From Aquificota bacterium (GTDB lineage: Bacteria > Aquificota > Aquificia > Aquificales > Hydrogenothermaceae): a DNA stretch of 5,289 nt. The translations under genes were made by a program, and so were the position numbers. The first letter of the stretch is position 1, and each line of letters starts with the position of its first letter. The notes beneath the pieces are model-generated. The model worked only from the letters and a program-made list of their open reading frames with translations, did not search any database and was not told the DNA's origin. Positions 1 through 5,058 of the stretch are shown here, piece after piece. Where the stretch lies: NCBI GenBank assembly GCA_013153295.1, contig JAADEV010000028.1, positions 1-5,289 on the forward strand. The letters are read 5' to 3'.

Positions 1-687
1 CTTCCTGTCCAGTGTGATAGTGTTGTCCCAGTTGTATACACAAAGGTTGTATCCCTTGCTAAACTTCCAGTCCCCCAAAGGAAAAAGAAGTTTATAGATA
101 TGGTTCTACCATCTATACTTATTGCAAACTTTGAGATAAAACAGCAGAGGGATTTTATCCAATATATACAGAAAAAGTTAGAGAGAGGGGAAAAACTGAG
201 GCAGTGGGAGGAGGAGCTTGTAAAAAAACTACTTGAGGAATACAAAGCAGACAACCTCCAAGAGCTACTTACAAAGCTAAATGTTAACCCTGTCAGCCTT
301 GTCCTTGCCCAAGCGGCTATAGAAAGTGGGTGGGGAACATCAAGGTTTTTCACAAAAGCTAACAACCTATTCGGTGTATGGACTTTTAACAAAAAAGAAG
401 CATCTAAGATAAAGGCTAAAGGGGCAAATGTTTACCTTAAAGCCTATCCGGATATTCTCTCATCTGTAAAGGATTATTATAAAAGCATAAATAGAAGTTG
501 GGCATACAGAAAATTCAGGCTTGTCAGATTAGAGACGAAAAATCCTATACTACTAACAAACTACTTGGAAAAATATTCAACATTGAGGGGGCTGTATGTT
601 CAAAGGCTTAAGAATATTATTAAAACAAACAACCTTGAAAGGTTTGACAGCTGTCGCCTTTCTCCTGAGTATATTACTACACAGTGA
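1..687 (+). CDS. Bax-like glucosaminidase (GH73-type), 5' partial
   Basis: The reading frame is open from base 1 to a TGA at 685-687, giving 228 residues, so the true start lies left of the window. The protein is probably an exported or membrane-attached N-acetylglucosaminidase that cuts the glycan strands of peptidoglycan. A lysine-rich helix and a Pro-Ser-Ile-Leu-Ile-Ala-Asn stretch (about residues 23-45) match the segment before the catalytic domain in the Bax family. The catalytic core carries AAIESGWGTSRF, with the probable catalytic Glu encoded at 322-324, followed by ANNLFGVW; both are typical of GH73/Bax proteins. The C-terminus contains NNLERFD, also typical of Bax. The ATG at 100 falls inside the conserved N-terminal segment and is probably internal. 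The last 92 bases also encode the start of the downstream deacetylase. Family assignment is strong. Cell-wall hydrolysis is inferred from the family, and any signal peptide is out of view. Confidence 0.85.
   Translation, partial: LPVQCDSVVPVVYTKVVSLAKLPVPQRKKKFIDMVLPSILIANFEIKQQRDFIQYIQKKLERGEKLRQWEEELVKKLLEEYKADNLQELLTKLNVNPVSLVLAQAAIESGWGTSRFFTKANNLFGVWTFNKKEASKIKAKGANVYLKAYPDILSSVKDYYKSINRSWAYRKFRLVRLETKNPILLTNYLEKYSTLRGLYVQRLKNIIKTNNLERFDSCRLSPEYITTQ
585..591 (+). promoter_or_regulatory. Ribosome binding site that fixes the deacetylase start
   Basis: GAGGGGG ends four bases before the ATG at 596 and is the only good Shine-Dalgarno match near the candidate starts. It lies inside the upstream Bax-like gene. 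It supports the ATG over the in-frame TTG codons at 635 and 644, which lack a comparable, properly spaced site. Confidence 0.65.
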
Positions 688-1651
688 GGCGGTATCAGAA
701 TACGCCACAGTGCTTATATACCACCGTTTTGACGAAGAAAAATACCCATCAACCTCAATCTCAACAGAGGATTTTGAAAAACACCTTAAATATCTTAAAG
801 ATAATAACTACAATGTAATACCCCTTTCCCAACTGGTATTTTATCTGGAAAATAACTTTGATATACCACCTAAAACTGTTGTTATAACTATAGACGATGG
901 TTTTAAATCTGTTATGAAAGGATACAGGCTGTTAAAGGAGTATAATATGCCCTTTACCCTGTTCCTTAGTATGGAAGGGATAGGAAGCTACCCAGCCTAC
1001 CTTACAATAGAAGATATAGAGATACTAAAGGCTGACCCACTTGTTGAGTTTGGGAACCATTCCTACTCCCACAGAAGATTTGCAAAGCTATACACAAAAT
1101 ACCCCCTTGGGGAGTATAAAAGGCTTATAATGGAGGACACCCTTAAAGCTGAAGAAAAGATGGAAAGGATACTCGGTTTTGTTCCTAAGGTTTACGCCTT
1201 TCCATACGGGGAATACACAAAGCCGTATATAGAAGTTTTACTGTCTATGGGATACACTGCCCTTTTTACACAGGAGCCCCAAAATGTATCAAAACAAACA
1301 CCACTGTGGAGGATAACCAGACAGGCTGTAGTCGGTAGCTGGGCAAAGTTAAGCAGATTTAAAAGACTGCTACAACACGAGGTTTTACCTGTTATAGATT
1401 TTTATCCACCCTTAGGCTATCAGGAGGAGCCACCAGACAAGGTGTATGTGGTTCTAAAGGAGGGAAATTACCACGGTTGTAATATATATGTGTCAGAAAT
1501 AGGCTGGAAAAGGGCAAAGATAGAAGGAAAAAAGATTTATCTGGAAAAGCTACCACCTTTAACAAAATGGAAGAACAGAATTGGGGTTTCCTGCTGGAAT
1601 AGGAAAACAAAAAGAAAGGCAACATACTTTTGGACTATATATCTGAGGTAA
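596..1651 (+). CDS. Exported polysaccharide deacetylase (NodB/PgaB-IcaB type)
   Basis: This 351-residue protein is a predicted metal-dependent deacetylase of N-acetylglucosamine polymers (peptidoglycan, poly-GlcNAc or chitin-like). Residues 1-32 form a likely signal peptide: basic start, hydrophobic stretch around 17-28, and Ser-Glu-Ala before a possible cleavage site. VLIYHRF at 39-45 is the usual opening of PgaB/IcaB-type domains. The NodB motifs are TIDDG at 98-102, HSYSH at 155-159 and FPYGE at 202-206, giving the expected metal ligands Asp101, His155 and His159. All key residues are present, so it should be active. Residues from about 268 to 351 form a basic, aromatic-rich C-terminal extension that I do not recognise; it contains the protein's only two cysteines (295 and 333). 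The gene overlaps the Bax-like gene by 92 bases, suggesting translational coupling and a shared role outside the membrane. If translation instead began at TTG 635, a shorter but still plausible signal peptide would result. Confidence 0.88.
   Translation: MFKGLRILLKQTTLKGLTAVAFLLSILLHSEAVSEYATVLIYHRFDEEKYPSTSISTEDFEKHLKYLKDNNYNVIPLSQLVFYLENNFDIPPKTVVITIDDGFKSVMKGYRLLKEYNMPFTLFLSMEGIGSYPAYLTIEDIEILKADPLVEFGNHSYSHRRFAKLYTKYPLGEYKRLIMEDTLKAEEKMERILGFVPKVYAFPYGEYTKPYIEVLLSMGYTALFTQEPQNVSKQTPLWRITRQAVVGSWAKLSRFKRLLQHEVLPVIDFYPPLGYQEEPPDKVYVVLKEGNYHGCNIYVSEIGWKRAKIEGKKIYLEKLPPLTKWKNRIGVSCWNRKTKRKATYFWTIYLR
1645..1649 (+). promoter_or_regulatory. Ribosome binding site for the GTG-started aldolase gene
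   Basis: GAGGT lies five bases upstream of the GTG at 1655 and overlaps the deacetylase stop codon (TAA, 1649-1651). The spacing supports this GTG as the start and implies coupled translation of the two genes. Confidence 0.6.
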
Positions 1652-1654
1652 GCT

Positions 1655-2227
1655 GTGAAGGATTTACTAATAAAACAGATAATCTTTACAGGAAAGGTAT
1701 TGTATCAGGAGGGACTTGTAAACTCCCACGCAGGGAATATAAGCGTTAGATACAAGGACAGTATACTAATAACAAAAACAGGGAAGAAGTTAGGTTTTTT
1801 AACAAAAAGGGATATTGTGGAAGTTCCTGTATACTCCACATCTCCACAGGATAAGGTTGCCTCCTCAGAGCTTATAGTCCACAGAGCTATATACCAGAAT
1901 ACAGACTATCAAGCAATTATACACGCCCACCCTGTCTATAGTGTTGTAATCTCGTTTTTTATTGAGGATACCTTCCGTCCTATTGATAATGAAGGTAGGC
2001 TTTTTCTTCCGGAGGTTCCTATTATACAGGTTGAAAACCCAAGTGGTTCTAAAGAATTAGCTGAAAAACTATCTAACTTTTTTAGTGGAAATCCACACAG
2101 GTGTATAATAGTAAAAAAGCACGGTTCATTTACAGCAGACTACTCACTTGACAAAGCCCTTAAACTAACATCAGACCTTGAGTTCTGTAGTAAGGTTTAC
2201 TATAAGGTGAAGTTAAAAGGGGGTTAA
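1655..2227 (+). CDS. Class II aldolase/adducin family protein
   Basis: This 190-residue cytoplasmic enzyme starts at GTG three bases after the deacetylase stop. Family members are zinc-dependent lyases, epimerases or dehydratases acting on small sugar phosphates: fuculose-1-phosphate aldolase, ribulose-5-phosphate epimerase, methylthioribulose-1-phosphate dehydratase. The features seen are HAGNIS at 25-30 (phosphate-binding region), TKTG at 40-43, SSE at 70-72 with Glu72 in the catalytic position, HAHP at 90-93, and KKHGSF at 154-159. His90, His92 and His156 are therefore the expected zinc ligands. The set is complete, so the protein should bind metal and be active. It is slightly shorter than the roughly 210-residue fuculose-phosphate aldolases, mainly at the C-terminus. 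The short form resembles archaeal and thermophile aldolases that handle phosphosugar or lactaldehyde chemistry, but the substrate cannot be assigned. Its place behind two cell-wall genes may reflect only shared transcription. Confidence 0.88.
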   Translation: MKDLLIKQIIFTGKVLYQEGLVNSHAGNISVRYKDSILITKTGKKLGFLTKRDIVEVPVYSTSPQDKVASSELIVHRAIYQNTDYQAIIHAHPVYSVVISFFIEDTFRPIDNEGRLFLPEVPIIQVENPSGSKELAEKLSNFFSGNPHRCIIVKKHGSFTADYSLDKALKLTSDLEFCSKVYYKVKLKGG

Positions 2228-2234
2228 TCCCCCT
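2218..2234. terminator. Compact hairpin across both convergent stop codons
   Basis: AGGGGG and CCCCCT form a six-base-pair, almost all-GC stem around a five-base loop that contains the TTAA shared by the two stop codons. Read on the minus strand, the stem is followed at once by TTTTAAC (counting the last stem base), a short U-tract that fits a weak intrinsic terminator for the minus-strand operon. On the plus strand no T-run follows, so termination there would need another mechanism. The stem is seen directly; the function is inferred. Confidence 0.45.
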
Positions 2235-2817
2235 GCGTCTGTAGGGTAGGGTATCTGTTTTTTCTGTCTACTATATGTATATCCTCAACTCCGAAGCGGT
2301 TTTCCTTTAGTAGGTTGTATACTTCCACAGCCCTGTCCTTGTCTTTAAACCCTATAACAAGTCCACAAAATTCGTAAATCTCATTGGGAACGGGGAGGGT
2401 TGTAAAATCTTTTATGCCCCTTTGGTGTAAAAACTGGATAGCCCTGAAGCCCTCAGGTATAGACATAAAGGTAATTATATACTTTGGGGCTATAGGTTTA
2501 AATATACGGTATAGATACTCTAATATATGTAGTTTTACCCCTATTGCGTAAAATTTTGCCTTTTCCCATAAAGTATCACCGTGCCAACCTTTACCCCGCT
2601 GGATAACCGCTTCGTAGTATCCATCTTTCTTTTCTAAGGAGACCAGTTTATTTCCTGTATCGTGGCACCATACTTTTATATCCCTTTCAAACCCTTTATC
2701 GTCAGATAGAACCTTTAGATAGCTACCTACAGGTATACTTCTCAGCTCTTTTGATATATAAACAAGTGGGGTAGGGCAGAACATTCCTCTGGCATCAATT
2801 TCTTTTTCTACTTGCAT
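2224..2817 (-). CDS. TusA-DUF3343 fusion, putative sulfur/selenium carrier
   Basis: This is a 197-residue two-domain protein. Residues 1-73 form a TusA/SirA-like domain with the family signature DARGMFCPTP; Cys14 in the CPxP motif is the residue that carries persulfide sulfur in TusA proteins. Residues about 112-185 resemble DUF3343, a family annotated as a putative Se/S carrier: it opens with YIITFMS, has LPVPNEI, and has the conserved Cys-Gly (Cys151-Gly152) before a hydrophobic strand. A charged and aromatic linker (about 74-110, with the pair Trp78-His79) joins them, and Cys51 is an extra cysteine in the first domain. A role in moving sulfur or selenium between a cysteine desulfurase and an acceptor is an inference. 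The gene is last in the minus-strand group. It overlaps the HIT gene by ten bases and has only a weak ribosome site, so it probably depends on coupled translation. Confidence 0.82.
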   Translation of the reverse strand: MQVEKEIDARGMFCPTPLVYISKELRSIPVGSYLKVLSDDKGFERDIKVWCHDTGNKLVSLEKKDGYYEAVIQRGKGWHGDTLWEKAKFYAIGVKLHILEYLYRIFKPIAPKYIITFMSIPEGFRAIQFLHQRGIKDFTTLPVPNEIYEFCGLVIGFKDKDRAVEVYNLLKENRFGVEDIHIVDRKNRYPTLQTQGD

Positions 2818-3155
2818 ATTAGTCTGCCTAATGGTTCTCCTCCTAATAAATGCCAGTGTATATGGAAAACCTCCTGTCCTGCGTCCCTTCCAGTGTTTAC
2901 TATAAGCCTAAAGCCTGTATCTGCAATACCAAGTTGTTTTGCTATCTCGTTAGCTTTTAGTATTATATGCCCTATTACAGGTTTATGTCTCCCTTCTAAA
3001 TAAAGGTTGTTTGGTATATGCTCCTTTGGTATCAGTAGTATATGCACCTTAGCCTGTGGTCTTATATCCTTAAAAGCCATCATAATATCGTCTTCGTAGA
3101 CAATCTCCGCAGGTAGTTCTTTGTTTACTATCTTACAAAATACACAGTCAGACAT
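2808..3155 (-). CDS. HIT-family (HINT-type) nucleotide hydrolase
   Basis: This is a 115-residue cytoplasmic protein, the usual full length for a HINT-type histidine triad protein. Relatives hydrolyse purine nucleoside phosphoramidates and related adenylates. CVFCKI at 4-9 supplies a Cys-x-x-Cys pair which, with His46 (PKEHIPN region) and His98, fits the structural zinc site known in many bacterial HIT proteins. The triad signature reads HIHWHLLGG at 98-106, with His100 in the position of the nucleotidylated catalytic His. NTGRDAGQEV (87-96) precedes it as in HINT proteins. All key residues are intact. The start is well set by a strong ribosome site. The gene lies ten bases after the Uma2-family gene and overlaps the TusA-DUF3343 gene. 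The natural substrate cannot be read from sequence. Confidence 0.95.
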   Translation of the reverse strand: MSDCVFCKIVNKELPAEIVYEDDIMMAFKDIRPQAKVHILLIPKEHIPNNLYLEGRHKPVIGHIILKANEIAKQLGIADTGFRLIVNTGRDAGQEVFHIHWHLLGGEPLGRLICK

Positions 3156-3159
3156 ACTA

Positions 3160-3167
3160 CCCTCCTT
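3160..3167 (-). promoter_or_regulatory. Strong ribosome binding site of the HIT gene
   Basis: On the minus strand AAGGAGGG sits four bases before the ATG of the HIT gene. Its first two bases belong to the TAA stop of the preceding Uma2-family gene (TAAGGAGGG). It is the best Shine-Dalgarno match in the window, which suggests the HIT protein is made well even if its neighbour is poorly translated. Confidence 0.75.
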
Positions 3168-3702
3168 AGGTTTGGTTTATTATATCGTTAATACTTGCTT
3201 TAACGCCGTTTGTAAACTCAAACTTTTCGTTAAAGTTGTAAACCTTTATGTTTTTGCTGTTGATTGTATGGATAAAAACCTTTTTAGTTTGGGGGTCTAT
3301 TAGGATAACTTTAGGCACTCCTATGGAAAAGTAATCCTGTATTTTTTCCTCCATCTCTGTTAGTGTGTTTGATGGTGATACAATTTCTATTATCAGGTCA
3401 GGTGGCACTTCAAGTATACCTATAGGTTCTTTTTCTACTTTTTCTTTACTGATAAAAACAATATCAGCTCCCCTTACCCTTAGAGGGTCTTTGTTTATCA
3501 GCACTCCAACTTCTCCTACAGACATATATCCTTTATCCTTTAGCTTTTTCCATAGGAAGGAAAATATTAAACCTTCAAGTTTACCGTGTAAAAAGCCAGC
3601 TGGGGACATTTCTTTAATCTCTCCATCTATTACTTCGTAGCTTCCCTCAGGTAGGTTGTTTATATCCTTGTATGTAAGCCTTTTTCTCTCTAAAACAAGC
3701 AT
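3166..3702 (-). CDS. Uma2-family putative endonuclease (DUF820)
   Basis: This 178-residue protein resembles the Uma2/DUF820 family, which has a restriction-endonuclease-like (PD-(D/E)XK) fold and no settled cellular role. The typical layout is visible: LTYKDINNLPEG near the start, YEVIDGEIKEMSPAG at 22-36, and RGADIVFI with Asp80. PPDLIIEIVSPSN at 100-112 follows with Glu106, then Lys120 before DYFSIGVPKVILIDP (123-137). Asp80, Glu106 and possibly Lys120 are the candidate catalytic residues, so the nuclease core looks intact. The ATG has a modest ribosome site (AAAGGG, about nine bases upstream). The family is often present in many copies in cyanobacteria and some thermophiles and is not necessarily defence-related. 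A candidate promoter lies just upstream, and the HIT gene follows after ten bases. Family call is firm; nuclease activity is inferred. Confidence 0.88.
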   Translation of the reverse strand: MLVLERKRLTYKDINNLPEGSYEVIDGEIKEMSPAGFLHGKLEGLIFSFLWKKLKDKGYMSVGEVGVLINKDPLRVRGADIVFISKEKVEKEPIGILEVPPDLIIEIVSPSNTLTEMEEKIQDYFSIGVPKVILIDPQTKKVFIHTINSKNIKVYNFNEKFEFTNGVKASINDIINQT

Positions 3703-3723
3703 CGTAATAAACCCTTTTTTTCT

Positions 3724-3752
3724 AAAATACTACCCCTTACCATTCCTTTCAA
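3724..3752 (-). promoter_or_regulatory. Candidate sigma-70-type promoter for uma2-HIT-tusA group
   Basis: In the 51-base gap after hflX, the minus strand reads TTGAAA (3747-3752; consensus TTGACA), a 17-base spacer, then TATTTT (3724-3729; consensus TATAAT). Initiation would fall near 3717 in an A-run, leaving a leader of about 15 bases before the Uma2 start. The spacing is ideal but the -10 match is only four of six. AT-rich DNA yields such matches by chance, so this stays tentative. I see no terminator after hflX, so read-through from upstream is also likely. Confidence 0.35.
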
Positions 3753-3753
3753 C

Positions 3754-4866
3754 TTAACTGTGTAAACCCTTTTTCTGGGCGTGTTCACTTAGTAGTTGGA
3801 AAAGTTTCTCCATATTCCAACCTTCTTTGGCAGATACCACAACCCCTTCCTTATCTCCGTAAAGTAAAGCCATATCTGTATCCTCCAGATACTCCTGTGA
3901 GGGTATAGCCTTATCTATTTTGTTTAAAACCAGTATTTGTGGTTTGTGGTGGGCTTCTATCTTCTTTAGTATTTTGTCTACCGTTTCAACCTTTTCCTGC
4001 CAGTTTTCATCTGATACATCAACTACATGTAGTATAAGGTCTGCCTCTTTTACCTCTTCAAGGGTTGTTATAAATGCCTCCATTATCTCCTTTGGCATAT
4101 CTTGGACAAAGCCGACTGTGTCTGTTATTACAGCCTTTTTACCTATGTGTGGAAATGGGACAAATGAGGTTTTTGTGTCAAGTGTTGCAAATAGCTTGTT
4201 AGAAACATATGTATCCCTTTTTGTTAATCTGTGTAAAAGGCTTGATTTCCCTGCGTTTGTGTATCCTACCAACGCAACCTTTAGTAGGTTAGGGTCTTCT
4301 ACCCTTTTTTTCCTTTGTTGGTATCTCTGTTTTTTTATTCTTTCTAACTCTTTTTTTATTTTTGTTATACGCTCTTTTATTCTTCTAACTTTTATCTCAC
4401 CTAACTTTTCCCCTGCCCCTTTGGTTTTCATTCCTCCGCCTATTCTGGATAGGTCTTTACCGTATTGTCCAAAAGCCCTTGGTAGCTGGTGTTGTAGCAT
4501 TGCCAGTTCTACCTGTAGTTTTGCCTGTTTTGTCCTTGCCCTTTGTGAGAATATGGAGAGGATAATATCTGTTCTGTCTAAAACATCAACACCTGTTATC
4601 TCCTCAAGGTTTGCTATCTGGACAGGGGAAAGGGGGGTATCAAAAACCACTGTATCGGCGTTTATCCCTTCTACCAGTTCTTTTAACTGCTTTGCCTTTC
4701 CCCTCCCTATGTAAGTAGCTGGGTCTGGTGATGGTCTGGATTGGTATAGTTTCCCTAATACTGTTCCGTCTAAAGCCTCTACAAGCCCCTCCAGTTCCTT
4801 AAGGGATTGTTTAAACTCCCTTTCTGTTTTCCCTTTTGTTTTTGTTCCGACTAATATAGCCCTCAT
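3754..4866 (-). CDS. hflX: HflX, ribosome-associated GTPase
   Basis: This 370-residue GTPase belongs to the family that binds the 50S subunit and splits stalled or hibernating ribosomes, notably under heat stress. The N-terminal nucleotide-binding-like domain (1-about 150) has the family segments YIGRGK (52-57), VVFDTPLSPVQ (73-83) and VLDRTDIIL (95-103). A long basic helical region (about 157-190) links to the G domain. GTPase motifs are G1 GYTNAGKS (201-208), G2 Thr228, G3 DTVGF (249-253), G4 NKID (315-318) and G5 SAK (345-347). All are intact. Two segments differ from the usual HflX consensus: GAGEKLGE (150-157) where many have GPGETQLE, and TLDTKTS (228-234) where many have TLDPTTR. The start codon overlaps the hfq stop by one base (TAATG), so translation is probably by reinitiation; no strong ribosome site precedes it. 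The miaA-hfq-hflX order supports the call. Confidence 0.97.
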   Translation of the reverse strand: MRAILVGTKTKGKTEREFKQSLKELEGLVEALDGTVLGKLYQSRPSPDPATYIGRGKAKQLKELVEGINADTVVFDTPLSPVQIANLEEITGVDVLDRTDIILSIFSQRARTKQAKLQVELAMLQHQLPRAFGQYGKDLSRIGGGMKTKGAGEKLGEIKVRRIKERITKIKKELERIKKQRYQQRKKRVEDPNLLKVALVGYTNAGKSSLLHRLTKRDTYVSNKLFATLDTKTSFVPFPHIGKKAVITDTVGFVQDMPKEIMEAFITTLEEVKEADLILHVVDVSDENWQEKVETVDKILKKIEAHHKPQILVLNKIDKAIPSQEYLEDTDMALLYGDKEGVVVSAKEGWNMEKLFQLLSEHAQKKGLHS

Positions 4867-5057
4867 TAACCATCTGTCACTATTGTGCTTATAGCGTGTT
4901 TGTAGACCAGCTGTTTCTCCCCGTTAACATCAAGGAGAATTGTAAACTGGTCTGCCGCAAGTATTTTTCCTGTTATCCTTGTCCCCCTTGTAAGATACAC
5001 AATTACCTCTTTCCCTTCCTGCTTCAGCTCCTCTAAAAGTTCGTCCTGAATGTTCAT
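4866..5057 (-). CDS. hfq: Hfq, RNA chaperone (short, divergent)
   Basis: Hfq is a hexameric Sm-like protein that binds small RNAs and mRNAs. I place the start at ATG 5057 (63 residues), not the in-frame GTG at 5069, because GGAGGT lies four bases before the ATG and overlaps the GTG reading. From this start, NIQDELLEEL (2-11) is the N-terminal helix with the proximal-face Gln4 and Asp5. The Sm1 region spans about 18-42 with Phe38, and Sm2 carries the hallmark YKHAISTI at 52-59. The protein ends four residues later, with no C-terminal tail. By alignment with E. coli Hfq, the rim arginine patch is replaced by KQEG (12-15), the near-invariant Asn of the VNG motif by Arg24, and Phe39 by Ala35. Function in RNA binding is very likely, but its faces may differ from the textbook protein. 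It sits between miaA and hflX, as in many bacteria. Confidence 0.93.
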   Translation of the reverse strand: MNIQDELLEELKQEGKEVIVYLTRGTRITGKILAADQFTILLDVNGEKQLVYKHAISTIVTDG

Positions 5058-5058
5058 T

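Noticed and set aside
100..687. ATG at 100 as the start of the Bax-like protein
   Set aside because: The frame is open to base 1 and the upstream residues fit the conserved segment before the glucosaminidase domain, so the gene begins outside the window.
1392..1625. 77-codon open frame on the minus strand inside the deacetylase
   Set aside because: It has no recognisable motif, and the opposite strand codes a complete, motif-bearing protein.
2812..3003. 63-codon plus-strand frame opposite the HIT gene
   Set aside because: It is the complement of the conserved histidine-triad coding region, with no independent support.
3121..3303. 60-codon plus-strand frame across the HIT/Uma2 junction
   Set aside because: It is antisense to two supported genes and lacks a ribosome site or motif.
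3365..3640. 91-codon plus-strand frame opposite the Uma2 gene
   Set aside because: It is rich in Ser, Pro and Phe, as expected for the complement of a Lys/Glu/Ile-rich gene; no domain is seen.
3166..3702. Uma2-family gene as part of a defence island
   Set aside because: No restriction, toxin-antitoxin, phage or mobile-element genes are nearby; neighbours are housekeeping genes.
3703..3753. Intrinsic terminator after hflX, using the A/T run at 3714-3720
   Set aside because: On the minus strand this is an A-run, not a U-run, and no inverted repeat precedes it.
3920..4714. 264-codon open frame on the plus strand, antisense to hflX
   Set aside because: It has a Ser/Phe/Cys-rich composition with no domain and lies wholly within the well-supported hflX gene; it is a shadow frame.
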